A stretch of DNA of 8,376 nucleotides from an uncultured Bacillota bacterium (GTDB lineage Bacteria > Bacillota_I > Bacilli_A > RF39 > UBA660), in assembly GCA_947179265.1 (NCBI GenBank), contig CAMXBB010000050.1, forward strand, positions 1 through 8,376, written 5' to 3'. Made by a program: the position numbers and the translations under genes. The notes under the pieces are model-generated. The model searched no databases. It was not told the DNA's origin and saw only the letters and a list, made by a program, of their open reading frames with translations. Positions 1 to 5,586 of the stretch are shown piece after piece; within the stretch, counting starts at the first letter, position 1; each line of letters begins with the position of its first letter.

Positions 1-604
1 ATTAAATAGTGAAACAATTATTACTGATAAAAAATATAACGTACAAAATGTTCAAGTAAAGGACGAAGAAGGAAATACCATAATGGATGTTAAAATCAAT
101 TCAATAAATGATAATCCAAAATTCAGTGCTGATTACTTTTCATTAGAGCAATATAACTTAGAAAGTGAAGTTAATGATGAAGATTGCATGAAGGAATGTG
201 GAGAAAAAGAAGAATGTAAGAACAAATGTGAAAGTAAGACTACTTCTAATATATTAGATGAAATAATTTACCCATTATATGTACCTACAGACACTTTCCT
301 TTCTAGTAAGGATACTGTTAGCACTGATAATGGTAATCGAGTAATACTAACATTCGCTGGTACTGAACCATTTATATTAGTAGAAGAAGCGTCAGTAAGA
401 AATACAGAGATGGAAGTAATTCCAGTAAGTGGTGAACCTATTATTCTTGGTAGTACCATCGGTGCTTTAAGTAATAACTCTATTTATTGGACAAATAATG
501 GAATTGATTATTATTTAACAAGTAACACCTTAGATAGTAAAGAAATGCTAACTATTGCAGAAAGTATAACAAATGCATCAACTTTAGTTGCATCTACAAA
601 ATAG
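1..604 (+). CDS. LolA/RseB-like (DUF4367-type) secreted protein, 3' part only
   Basis: The frame is open from the left edge (first full codon at position 2) to the TAG at 602-604, giving about 200 visible residues. An ATG at 83 with a distant purine stretch exists, but the 27 upstream codons read as ordinary coding sequence, so I treat the gene as 5'-truncated by the window. The last 110 or so residues resemble the C-terminal half of LolA/RseB-fold or DUF4367 lipoproteins of Bacillota. A YPLYVPTD segment is followed by RVILTFAGTEPFILVEE, then a GxxxxxxxxxxIYWTNNGIDYYL strand pair and a final EMLTIAESI helix. Such proteins act outside the membrane, often as lipoproteins; the signal sequence would lie off the window. 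An unusual cluster C-X3-C-X5-C-X3-C (codons at 185-229) sits in a highly charged stretch before this domain. The family is assigned from motif memory, so exact function is unknown. Confidence 0.72.
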   Translation, partial: LNSETIITDKKYNVQNVQVKDEEGNTIMDVKINSINDNPKFSADYFSLEQYNLESEVNDEDCMKECGEKEECKNKCESKTTSNILDEIIYPLYVPTDTFLSSKDTVSTDNGNRVILTFAGTEPFILVEEASVRNTEMEVIPVSGEPIILGSTIGALSNNSIYWTNNGIDYYLTSNTLDSKEMLTIAESITNASTLVASTK

Positions 605-616
605 TTGATATATAAT
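588..616 (+). promoter_or_regulatory. Possible sigma-A promoter for the small coiled-coil gene
   Basis: TATAAT lies at 611-616 with TTGCAT at 588-593, an exact 17-base spacer. Only the TTG of the -35 matches consensus, and the -35 lies inside the end of the upstream gene. The expected start near 623 would give a leader of about 18 bases with the Shine-Dalgarno GAGGTG at 630-635. Confidence 0.45.
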
Positions 617-640
617 AATAACTCGTGAAGAGGTGTAGTT

Positions 641-826
641 ATGAAAAACAAAATAAATTATATTAATACGTTATTGACAGCTTTTGAGGCTCGTAATGAA
701 CAACTCCACGAAGAGATCAAAGAGAATGAAAAAGCTATTGAAGAGATGCGTAAAGAATTATCTGAATTGACTTCTAATGAAGAATTATTCGAACCAATTG
801 ATGAAAAACTAAAAATGGTAGCATAA
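641..826 (+). CDS. Small charged coiled-coil protein, 61 residues
   Basis: The ATG follows GAGGTG (630-635) at a 5-base spacing, which supports this start. The product is 61 residues with no cysteine, no signal peptide and no membrane segment, so it should be cytoplasmic. Residues about 10-45 are rich in Glu, Lys and Leu/Ile/Met spaced in heptad-like fashion (INTLLTAFEARNEQL, then EEIKENEKAIEEMRKEL). This predicts one long helix or a short coiled coil that probably dimerises. The tail is EPIDEKLKMVA. I do not recognise a family. It lies alone between a possible promoter and a clear terminator, so it is probably monocistronic. A small adaptor or regulatory protein is possible, but nothing in the sequence shows the partner. 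Confidence 0.75.
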   Translation: MKNKINYINTLLTAFEARNEQLHEEIKENEKAIEEMRKELSELTSNEELFEPIDEKLKMVA

Positions 827-847
827 CCATTTTTTAGTTTTTTTTTT
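804..847 (+). terminator. Rho-independent terminator overlapping the stop codon of the coiled-coil gene
   Basis: The arms 804-819 (A-tract, then CTAAAAATGGT) and 826-842 (ACCATTTTTTAG, then T-tract) are complementary apart from one bulged T. The loop is AGCATA, and ten T residues run through 838-847. The left arm is inside the gene and the stop codon TAA spans the loop and right arm. Confidence 0.8.
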
Positions 848-855
848 ACAATATA

Positions 856-876
856 TGATATAATGGTTCTAGGTGG
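856..876 (+). promoter_or_regulatory. Extended -10 promoter and Shine-Dalgarno for the thioredoxin-like membrane protein
   Basis: TGATATAAT at 856-864 is an extended -10 element with a perfect TATAAT. No good -35 lies at 16-18 bases; the preceding terminator T-tract occupies that place. AGGTGG at 871-876 is the Shine-Dalgarno, so transcription probably starts at or next to it. Confidence 0.65.
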
Positions 877-881
877 TTTTT

Positions 882-1436
882 ATGAGAAAGAGTAGAAAAT
901 TAGATAAAAATTATAAAATGCAAGAATTAAAGAAACAACAAGCAATGAACGAAGATTATAAAAGAGCTGTTAGTTTTGTAATTGTTTTAATAGTAATAAT
1001 AGTTCTATTAGATTTACTAGTTTATTTGAATGGTAAATTTGTTTCAAAGGATTTATTTCAAGATCCAACAACTACAACAACAACAGAGCCAGCATTTAAT
1101 TCTAAGAATATCTTAATAAGTAATATATTTGATATAAAAGATAAGGAATATATGGTATTAATCTATGATACCAAAGATGATATCGAAGATGCCTTATATG
1201 CGGGAGCAGCATATTCATATAATTCTGATAAAGTAAAATTATATACTGTTGATTTAGCTAATAAGATGAATAGAGCTAACTATAAAAAGGATGGTAAAGA
1301 GAATACTAATCCTGCTAAATCAAGTGAAATCGTCATAACGAGATCAACACTTATGATTATTAAAGATGGTAAGGTAACTTCATATATAACTGATTCTGAA
1401 GAAATATTGAAAAAATTATCACAAGACAAAGAGTAA
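882..1436 (+). CDS. Single-pass membrane protein with Thr-rich spacer and thioredoxin-like domain lacking CXXC
   Basis: I choose the ATG at 882, five bases after AGGTGG (871-876). The upstream in-frame GTG at 873 lies inside that Shine-Dalgarno and is unlikely. The product is 184 residues. Residues 1-29 are basic and cytoplasmic, and 30-49 form one hydrophobic segment (SFVIVLIVIIVLLDLLVYLN), so the rest should face outward. A run of six Thr (63-68, PTTTTTTEP) acts as a spacer. Residues about 75-180 look like a thioredoxin fold: a YMVLIYD strand, a helix, a VKLYTVDL strand, then RSTLMIIKDGKV and a terminal EEILKKL helix. No CXXC is present and the usual cis-Pro before Thr-Leu is Ser (155). It is therefore unlikely to be a redox enzyme; a chaperone-like or binding role is possible. 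The fold call is by pattern only. Confidence 0.72.
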   Translation: MRKSRKLDKNYKMQELKKQQAMNEDYKRAVSFVIVLIVIIVLLDLLVYLNGKFVSKDLFQDPTTTTTTEPAFNSKNILISNIFDIKDKEYMVLIYDTKDDIEDALYAGAAYSYNSDKVKLYTVDLANKMNRANYKKDGKENTNPAKSSEIVITRSTLMIIKDGKVTSYITDSEEILKKLSQDKE

Positions 1437-1454
1437 ATCTTTAGTCTTTTTTTT
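1423..1454 (+). terminator. Rho-independent terminator overlapping the end of the thioredoxin-like gene
   Basis: The left arm AAGACAAAGA (1423-1432) pairs with TCTTTAGTCTT (1438-1448) with one bulged A. The loop is GTAAA and eight T residues follow at 1447-1454. The stop codon TAA (1434-1436) is in the loop. Confidence 0.78.
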
Positions 1455-1459
1455 CTTTG

Positions 1460-1482
1460 TGTTATAATTGTTTTAAGGTGAT
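1460..1482 (+). promoter_or_regulatory. Extended -10 promoter and Shine-Dalgarno for the S41 peptidase gene
   Basis: TGTTATAAT at 1460-1468 is a perfect extended -10 element. AAGGTGAT at 1475-1482 is the Shine-Dalgarno, starting about seven bases after TATAAT, where transcription should begin. No -35 consensus is visible. The leader would be only about 11 bases. Confidence 0.68.
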
Positions 1483-1485
1483 GAT

Positions 1486-2703
1486 ATGAAAGACATAAGA
1501 AAAATATTTAACATCAAAGAAAGTAATAGTAAATCACTTTTTTCTTTATCAGAACTAGTTATGATTTCATTAACATTTTCAATTATTTGTTGTGTACTAA
1601 CTGGTTTTATCATAGTTAAACTTGGTAACAATGGATATGGTAGAGATAGTGCTAGAGAAGATATAATCGCTACATATAATAAAATAAAGAATTCTTATTA
1701 TAAAGATGTCGATAGTAATGAGGTAGCTGATGCAGCAATTGATGGAATGTTATCATATCTTAATGAGAAATATTCAGTATACATGAATAGTAATGATGCT
1801 TATGATTTACAAGATAAACTTAAGGGCAATTATAATGGATTAGGTATCGGAATTATTAAAGATAAAGATGGTAATACGATAATAAGTGAGGTATATGATA
1901 ACACCCCAGCATCTAAAGCTGGAGTAAAAAAGAACGACATTTTGATTGAAGTAAATGGCAAAAAGGTTGACAAAAATGTTAGTAACTCGGAAGTTGTTAA
2001 CATTATTAAAGATGAAGAAGAGGTTAACTTAGTCGTATTGAGGGATAATAAGGAACATATATTTCGTTTGAAGAAGAGTATCGTAGATTATCCAGTAACA
2101 ACTGTTAAAACATTTGAAAGAGATAAGAAGAAAATTGGGTATATTCATTTATCAACATTTTCTGATAATGCATATAAGCAAGTTAGATCATCATTAGAAA
2201 AATTAGAAGATGAAGATATTGATTCATTAGTATTTGATTTGAGAGCAAATACAGGTGGATATTTAACAAGTGCTACAGATATTGCTAGTATGTTTTTACA
2301 TAAAGGGGATGTTATATATTCACTTGAAAATAAAGATTCAATTGAATATGTATACGATAAGACTAAAGAGCGAAGAGAATATGATATTGTTGTATTAATC
2401 GATTCTAATACCGCATCAGCTAGTGAACTATTAGCAGCAGCATTACATGATAGTTATGGGGCAATACTTATAGGTCGAAATAGCTATGGAAAAGGCAAAG
2501 TTCAAGAAATGTCGACGCTAAGTGATGAAGCAATGATAAAATTTACAACAGCTAAATGGTTTACTCCACTAGGTGATTCTATAGATACCATTGGAATAAC
2601 TCCAGATATAATAGTTGAGTTAACTGAGAAATACGCTAAGGATCCAACTGATGAAAATGATGAGCAATTACAAATGGCACTATATGTTCTTGAAAATAAA
2701 TAG
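1486..2703 (+). CDS. Membrane-anchored PDZ-domain S41 processing peptidase (CtpA/CtpB type)
   Basis: The product has 405 residues, typical of C-terminal processing peptidases. The ATG at 1486 follows AAGGTGAT. Residues about 25-46 are an N-terminal membrane anchor, so the catalytic part faces the outside. A cap region at 55-112 includes the NEKYSVYM segment. The PDZ domain spans about 113-195, with the GLGIGI carboxylate-binding loop and the SEVYDNTPASKAGVKKND core. The S41 core runs from about 215 to 380. The catalytic Ser is S311 in TASASE and the general base Lys is K336 in YGKGKVQ, 25 residues later, with conserved Gln at 340. SLVFDLRANTGG is also canonical. All catalytic residues are present, so it should be active. 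In B. subtilis, CtpB cleaves SpoIVFA during sporulation; other members trim envelope proteins. I give no symbol because ctpA and ctpB cannot be told apart here. It sits directly upstream of spo0A, but with its own promoter. Confidence 0.95.
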   Translation: MKDIRKIFNIKESNSKSLFSLSELVMISLTFSIICCVLTGFIIVKLGNNGYGRDSAREDIIATYNKIKNSYYKDVDSNEVADAAIDGMLSYLNEKYSVYMNSNDAYDLQDKLKGNYNGLGIGIIKDKDGNTIISEVYDNTPASKAGVKKNDILIEVNGKKVDKNVSNSEVVNIIKDEEEVNLVVLRDNKEHIFRLKKSIVDYPVTTVKTFERDKKKIGYIHLSTFSDNAYKQVRSSLEKLEDEDIDSLVFDLRANTGGYLTSATDIASMFLHKGDVIYSLENKDSIEYVYDKTKERREYDIVVLIDSNTASASELLAAALHDSYGAILIGRNSYGKGKVQEMSTLSDEAMIKFTTAKWFTPLGDSIDTIGITPDIIVELTEKYAKDPTDENDEQLQMALYVLENK

Positions 2704-2721
2704 TGTATAACAAGTGTTTAG

Positions 2722-2771
2722 TTTACAAAAAAAGATAATATTCGACAAAATATTGTCTTTTAATTTGTAAA
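2722..2771 (+). terminator. Long hairpin between the S41 peptidase gene and spo0A, probable weak terminator
   Basis: An inner stem pairs AAAAGATAATATT (2730-2742) with AATATTGTCTTTT (2749-2761), with one G-U pair and the loop CGACAA. An outer stem pairs TTTACAAA (2722-2729) with TTTGTAAA (2764-2771), across a two-base bulge. Together these make about 21 base pairs. The stem is very AT-rich and the T-tract after the inner stem is short (TTTTAATTT), so termination may be weak. The same bases contain the spo0A promoter upstream region. Confidence 0.5.
2741..2748 (-). promoter_or_regulatory. Putative Spo0A-binding 0A box upstream of spo0A
   Basis: The + strand reads TTCGACAA, the exact reverse complement of the 0A box TTGTCGAA (core TGTCGAA) known from Bacillus and Clostridium. 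It is the only perfect copy I found in the window. It lies 33 bases before the spo0A TATAAT (about -52 to -45 of the predicted start). A half-match TTGTC at 2753-2757 forms an inverted pair with it. It suggests autoregulation; binding is inferred. Confidence 0.6.
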
Positions 2772-2786
2772 ACAATATACTATAAT
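2758..2786 (+). promoter_or_regulatory. Probable spo0A promoter
   Basis: TATAAT at 2781-2786 with a poor -35 (TTTTAA at 2758-2763, 17-base spacer) and no TGn extension. The weak -35 fits a promoter needing an activator. The predicted start near 2793 leaves a leader of about 36 bases. It ends with AAAGGAG (2817-2823), one of the strongest Shine-Dalgarno sequences in the window, five bases before the ATG. Confidence 0.55.
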
Positions 2787-2828
2787 GTATTTAGCAGTTC
2801 GAAATATATTTAAATTAAAGGAGAAATT

Positions 2829-3563
2829 ATGGCAATACGAATAATGTTGGTTGACAATGATCTTAACCACATGGATGCAGTAAAGCAGTATTTCAGTAGT
2901 TCAAGTAGTATTTCGGTAGTTAAAACTTTTGAAAATGGAGAAGAAGCAATAAATCATTTGAATGATGATTATGATTGTTTAATCGTCAATTATTTGTTAA
3001 GTGGAGTTGATGGTTTAACAATATTAGCTAAATTGAGAGAATTAAACTTAAAGAAAGATGTAATTGTTACTAGTGAGTATATATCATCAGATATGATGTC
3101 CTCTTTAGATAAGTTTAAACCAGAATATGTCTTTAAGAAACCATTTAATATGTCTTCATTAGAAGATGCTATTTTAAAGATTTCTAATAAGACAAAGGAA
3201 AGTGTTAATAATGATTTAAAGATTGAAATTACAAATCTTCTTCATTCTTTGGGGATTCCCTCACATATCAAGGGATATACTTATATAAGAGAAGGAATTC
3301 AGATGATGTATAAAGATGCAAGTTTAGTAGGAGCAATAACTAAATCCTTGTATCCGACGATTGCAGAGCAATATCAAACAACATCTTCTAGAGTTGAAAG
3401 AGCAATAAGACATGCCATTGAAGTTTCATGGATGAGAGGGGATTATAACCTTATGGAAGAGATATTTGGTAATTCTGTAGATTATGATAGAGCAAAACCA
3501 ACTAATTCTGAATTTTTAGCAACTTTAGCAGATCGCTTAAAATTAAAGAAAGAATATGTATAA
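2829..3563 (+). CDS. spo0A: Spo0A-family response regulator with Asn at the phosphoacceptor position
   Basis: Master regulator of entry into sporulation in Bacillota, a DNA-binding transcription factor. The product has 244 residues (B. subtilis: 267). The receiver domain covers about 3-118 and the effector domain about 129-241; the linker is short. The effector is unmistakable: GIPSHIKGYTYIREGI (142-157), the recognition region TTSSRVERAIRHAIEVSW (184-201), and AKPTNSEFLATLAD (222-235). The receiver is altered. Aligned on LIVNYLLSGVDG against the B. subtilis LVLDIIMPHLDG, the phosphorylated Asp is Asn54 (codon AAT at 2988-2990). The acidic pair DDN is DND (9-11). The conserved Lys remains (K104, KKPF), with T81 or S82 at the Thr position. 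Ordinary aspartyl phosphorylation is therefore unlikely, yet DNA contact residues look conserved. The ATG is fixed by AAAGGAG. An upstream 0A box suggests autoregulation. The family call is very sure; whether it drives sporulation here is not known. Confidence 0.96.
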   Translation: MAIRIMLVDNDLNHMDAVKQYFSSSSSISVVKTFENGEEAINHLNDDYDCLIVNYLLSGVDGLTILAKLRELNLKKDVIVTSEYISSDMMSSLDKFKPEYVFKKPFNMSSLEDAILKISNKTKESVNNDLKIEITNLLHSLGIPSHIKGYTYIREGIQMMYKDASLVGAITKSLYPTIAEQYQTTSSRVERAIRHAIEVSWMRGDYNLMEEIFGNSVDYDRAKPTNSEFLATLADRLKLKKEYV

Positions 3564-3564
3564 T
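3559..3564 (+). promoter_or_regulatory. Possible -10 element for the ClpC-like gene inside the spo0A stop region
   Basis: TATAAT overlaps the spo0A stop codon. A start seven bases on would fall at 3571, immediately before the hairpin at 3572-3604. No convincing -35 is visible and the TG is one base out of place for an extended -10, so this is weak. Confidence 0.3.
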
Positions 3565-3571
3565 ATTTATT

Positions 3572-3606
3572 AAAAATCCTCATATATTTAGTAGGAGGAT
3601 TTTTTT
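3572..3606 (+). promoter_or_regulatory. Hairpin that is both terminator-like and masks the Shine-Dalgarno of the ClpC-like gene
   Basis: AAAAATCCTC (3572-3581) pairs perfectly with GAGGATTTTT (3595-3604) over ten bases, with a 13-base loop. Seven T residues (3600-3606) follow directly and the ATG comes next at 3607. The right arm contains most of the Shine-Dalgarno AGGAGGA (3593-3599). Thus the structure could end spo0A transcripts and block ribosome entry on those that read through or start here. Confidence 0.65.
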
Positions 3607-5544
3607 ATGAATAATTATAATGATGAAGTAGGGAAGATACTAAAAGATGCAGAAAGAGAAATGTTAGATTTAAAGCATCCATATGTAGGTACTGAACATT
3701 TACTATTAAGTTTACTAAAAAAAACGAAAGTTCAACGTATTTGTAATAAATATGATTTAACTTATGAAAACTTTAAAAGAGAACTTATCAATATAGTTGG
3801 TAAATCTAGTAAAAAAAGTGATGTCATATTATATACGCCATTATTAAGAATTGTATTAGAAGATTTTAAGGGAAATACTAATATGTCATCAGAAATAGGG
3901 CTCTTATCATCTCTTTTAAGTAATGATGATGGAATAGCTTTAAGAATACTTATGTTAATGGGTATTGATATTGAATCTTTGTATAATGAATTAAGTAAAA
4001 ATAAGAATAAGATATTATCATCAATTGGAGTTAATCTCAATGAAGTTTCCAAAGACCCTCTAATTGGAAGAGATAAAGAACTATCTTTTATTGAAGAGAT
4101 ATTATTAAGAAAAATAAAAAATAATCCTTTACTTATCGGAGAAGCTGGTGTTGGTAAGAGTGCTATCGTATATGAATTAGCAAGAAGAATAAAGAATGAA
4201 GAGGTACCAGATGCTTTACTTGATTATAAAATCATAAGTGTTGATATGTCATCATTATTATCTAATACGAAATATCGTGGAGAATTTGAAACTAAGATAA
4301 ATAATATCATCAATGAGATTAAAGGAAATGGTAATATTATTCTCTTTATTGATGAGATTCATACCATTATCAAAAGTGGAGGTGGAGAATCTAGTGTTGA
4401 TGCCGCAAATATCTTAAAACCATATCTTGCAAGTGATGAAATAAAGATAATTGGAGCAACTACTATTAGTGAATATGAACATTCTATTGCTAAGGATAAA
4501 GCCTTATCAAGGCGTTTTATGTGTGTTAATATCGATGAACCAACTTTAGAGGAAACAAAAAATATTCTTATGGGGGTAAAAGGTTCATATGAAAAACACC
4601 ACGGAATAAAGATTAATGATGAAAATATAACAGATATTATTGAATATTCTAACAAATACATTTTGAATAATCATAATCCTGATAAAGCTTTAGATGTTTT
4701 AGATTATGTGTGTTCAAGAGTAAGCATGCGAATAAATAGTAGAGAAAATGAATTTGCTTGCAATGAATTCTTAAGAGCTAAAGATTATAAAAATGCTTTA
4801 AGAGTAAAAAAAGAGTTAAAAATGAGTAATAATATGATAACTCATGAAGATATTATTAGTGTAATTGAGAGTATATGTAATATCAAAATCTTAGATGAAA
4901 ATAATTATAATCTATTGTGTAATAATCTAGATAACAAAGTGTATGGTCAAGATTTATCTAAATTGAAAAGCTTATTTAAAAGAAAAATTAAAGAAAATCG
5001 TTTATTATCGATGACTTTTAATGGTGTTGAAGGTGTTGGAAAAAGATATACCGCTAAAATTATTGCTGATACTCTAAAATATAATTATTTAGAATTAGAT
5101 ATGCACGAATTTATGAATTCTACAAGTATTAATCGAATCGTTGGTTCTGACCCCGGTTATGTTGGATATGATGATGATAAGATCTTAGATAAAATCAAAT
5201 ATCATCCGTATACATTATTATTTTTAGATAATTATCAAGATGCAAGTACGAATATAAAAAACTTGTTTTCATCAATCATAAAAAAGGGATTTATTAGAGC
5301 AAATAATGGTGATTTTATTAATTTTAATAATGCCATAATAATCATGAGTACTGATATCAAAAAAAATAATATTGGATATATAAATAAAGTTAGTGATAAT
5401 GATACTATAATTGAATTTCAAAGAATTGATAGAGCATGTTTTGAAAGAGATGAAAAGTATAAAGATATTTTGAAATATTTAGGTGATAAAACAACTTTTC
5501 AAGAGGTTAACAAAGCATACGACAAATATATATACAATTATTAA
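3607..5544 (+). CDS. Shortened ClpC-like AAA+ ATPase with degenerate second ATPase domain
   Basis: The product has 645 residues against about 810 for ClpC. Residues 1-130 are two Clp N repeats (KHPYVGTEHLLLSLL in the first). D1 (about 150-370) is complete: Walker A GEAGVGKS (178-185), pore loop KYRGEFE (222-228), Walker B ILFIDE (245-250), sensor ATT (284-286) and the ALSRRF arginines (302-303). The middle region is cut to a short UVR-like helix (about 385-405). D2 (about 445-591) is recognisable but damaged. Its P-loop GVEGVGKR ends in Arg480 not Thr/Ser, the Walker B acidic pair is LDN (N542 for Glu), and sensor Asn is Asp583. The GYVG pore loop (517-520) remains. After it, IGY (589-591) sits where ClpC has its ClpP-binding VGF. 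The arginine finger and small D2 domain are missing or unrecognisable. It should be cytoplasmic. It may be a ClpC paralogue or a non-protease unfoldase; true ClpC could lie elsewhere. Confidence 0.88.
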   Translation: MNNYNDEVGKILKDAEREMLDLKHPYVGTEHLLLSLLKKTKVQRICNKYDLTYENFKRELINIVGKSSKKSDVILYTPLLRIVLEDFKGNTNMSSEIGLLSSLLSNDDGIALRILMLMGIDIESLYNELSKNKNKILSSIGVNLNEVSKDPLIGRDKELSFIEEILLRKIKNNPLLIGEAGVGKSAIVYELARRIKNEEVPDALLDYKIISVDMSSLLSNTKYRGEFETKINNIINEIKGNGNIILFIDEIHTIIKSGGGESSVDAANILKPYLASDEIKIIGATTISEYEHSIAKDKALSRRFMCVNIDEPTLEETKNILMGVKGSYEKHHGIKINDENITDIIEYSNKYILNNHNPDKALDVLDYVCSRVSMRINSRENEFACNEFLRAKDYKNALRVKKELKMSNNMITHEDIISVIESICNIKILDENNYNLLCNNLDNKVYGQDLSKLKSLFKRKIKENRLLSMTFNGVEGVGKRYTAKIIADTLKYNYLELDMHEFMNSTSINRIVGSDPGYVGYDDDKILDKIKYHPYTLLFLDNYQDASTNIKNLFSSIIKKGFIRANNGDFINFNNAIIIMSTDIKKNNIGYINKVSDNDTIIEFQRIDRACFERDEKYKDILKYLGDKTTFQEVNKAYDKYIYNY

Positions 5545-5551
5545 ATTCTTG

Positions 5552-5580
5552 TGTTATAATTCGTATAGAATAGAGAGGTG
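5552..5580 (+). promoter_or_regulatory. Extended -10 promoter and Shine-Dalgarno for the Q/N-rich membrane protein
   Basis: TGTTATAAT at 5552-5560 is a perfect extended -10, eight bases after the ClpC-like stop codon. GAGAGGTG at 5573-5580 is the Shine-Dalgarno. I see no terminator hairpin between the two genes, so readthrough from upstream is also possible. Confidence 0.62.
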
Positions 5581-5586
5581 TAATAT

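Noticed and set aside
83..85. ATG at 83 as the true start of the first gene
   Set aside because: The frame is open without a stop to the left edge and reads like coding sequence, and the purine stretch 66-71 is too far upstream for a strong site. The choice is not certain.
268..459. Open reading frame on the - strand opposite the LolA/RseB-like gene
   Set aside because: It lies wholly inside a better-supported + strand gene, has no Shine-Dalgarno or family motifs, and is explained by base composition.
845..864. TTTACA at 845-850 as -35 of the promoter at 859
   Set aside because: The spacing to TATAAT is only eight bases; the extended -10 explains the promoter better.
873..875. GTG at 873 as start of the thioredoxin-like membrane protein
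   Set aside because: It falls within the Shine-Dalgarno AGGTGG that serves the ATG at 882, and close to the predicted transcription start.
1423..1429. AAGACAA as another 0A box upstream of the S41 gene
   Set aside because: It lacks the central CG of the motif and is explained by the terminator stem.
3762..4661. Two - strand open frames opposite the ClpC-like gene (3762-4052 and 4359-4661)
   Set aside because: Both are shadows of clear AAA+ coding sequence, with the leucine/serine-rich composition typical of antisense translation.
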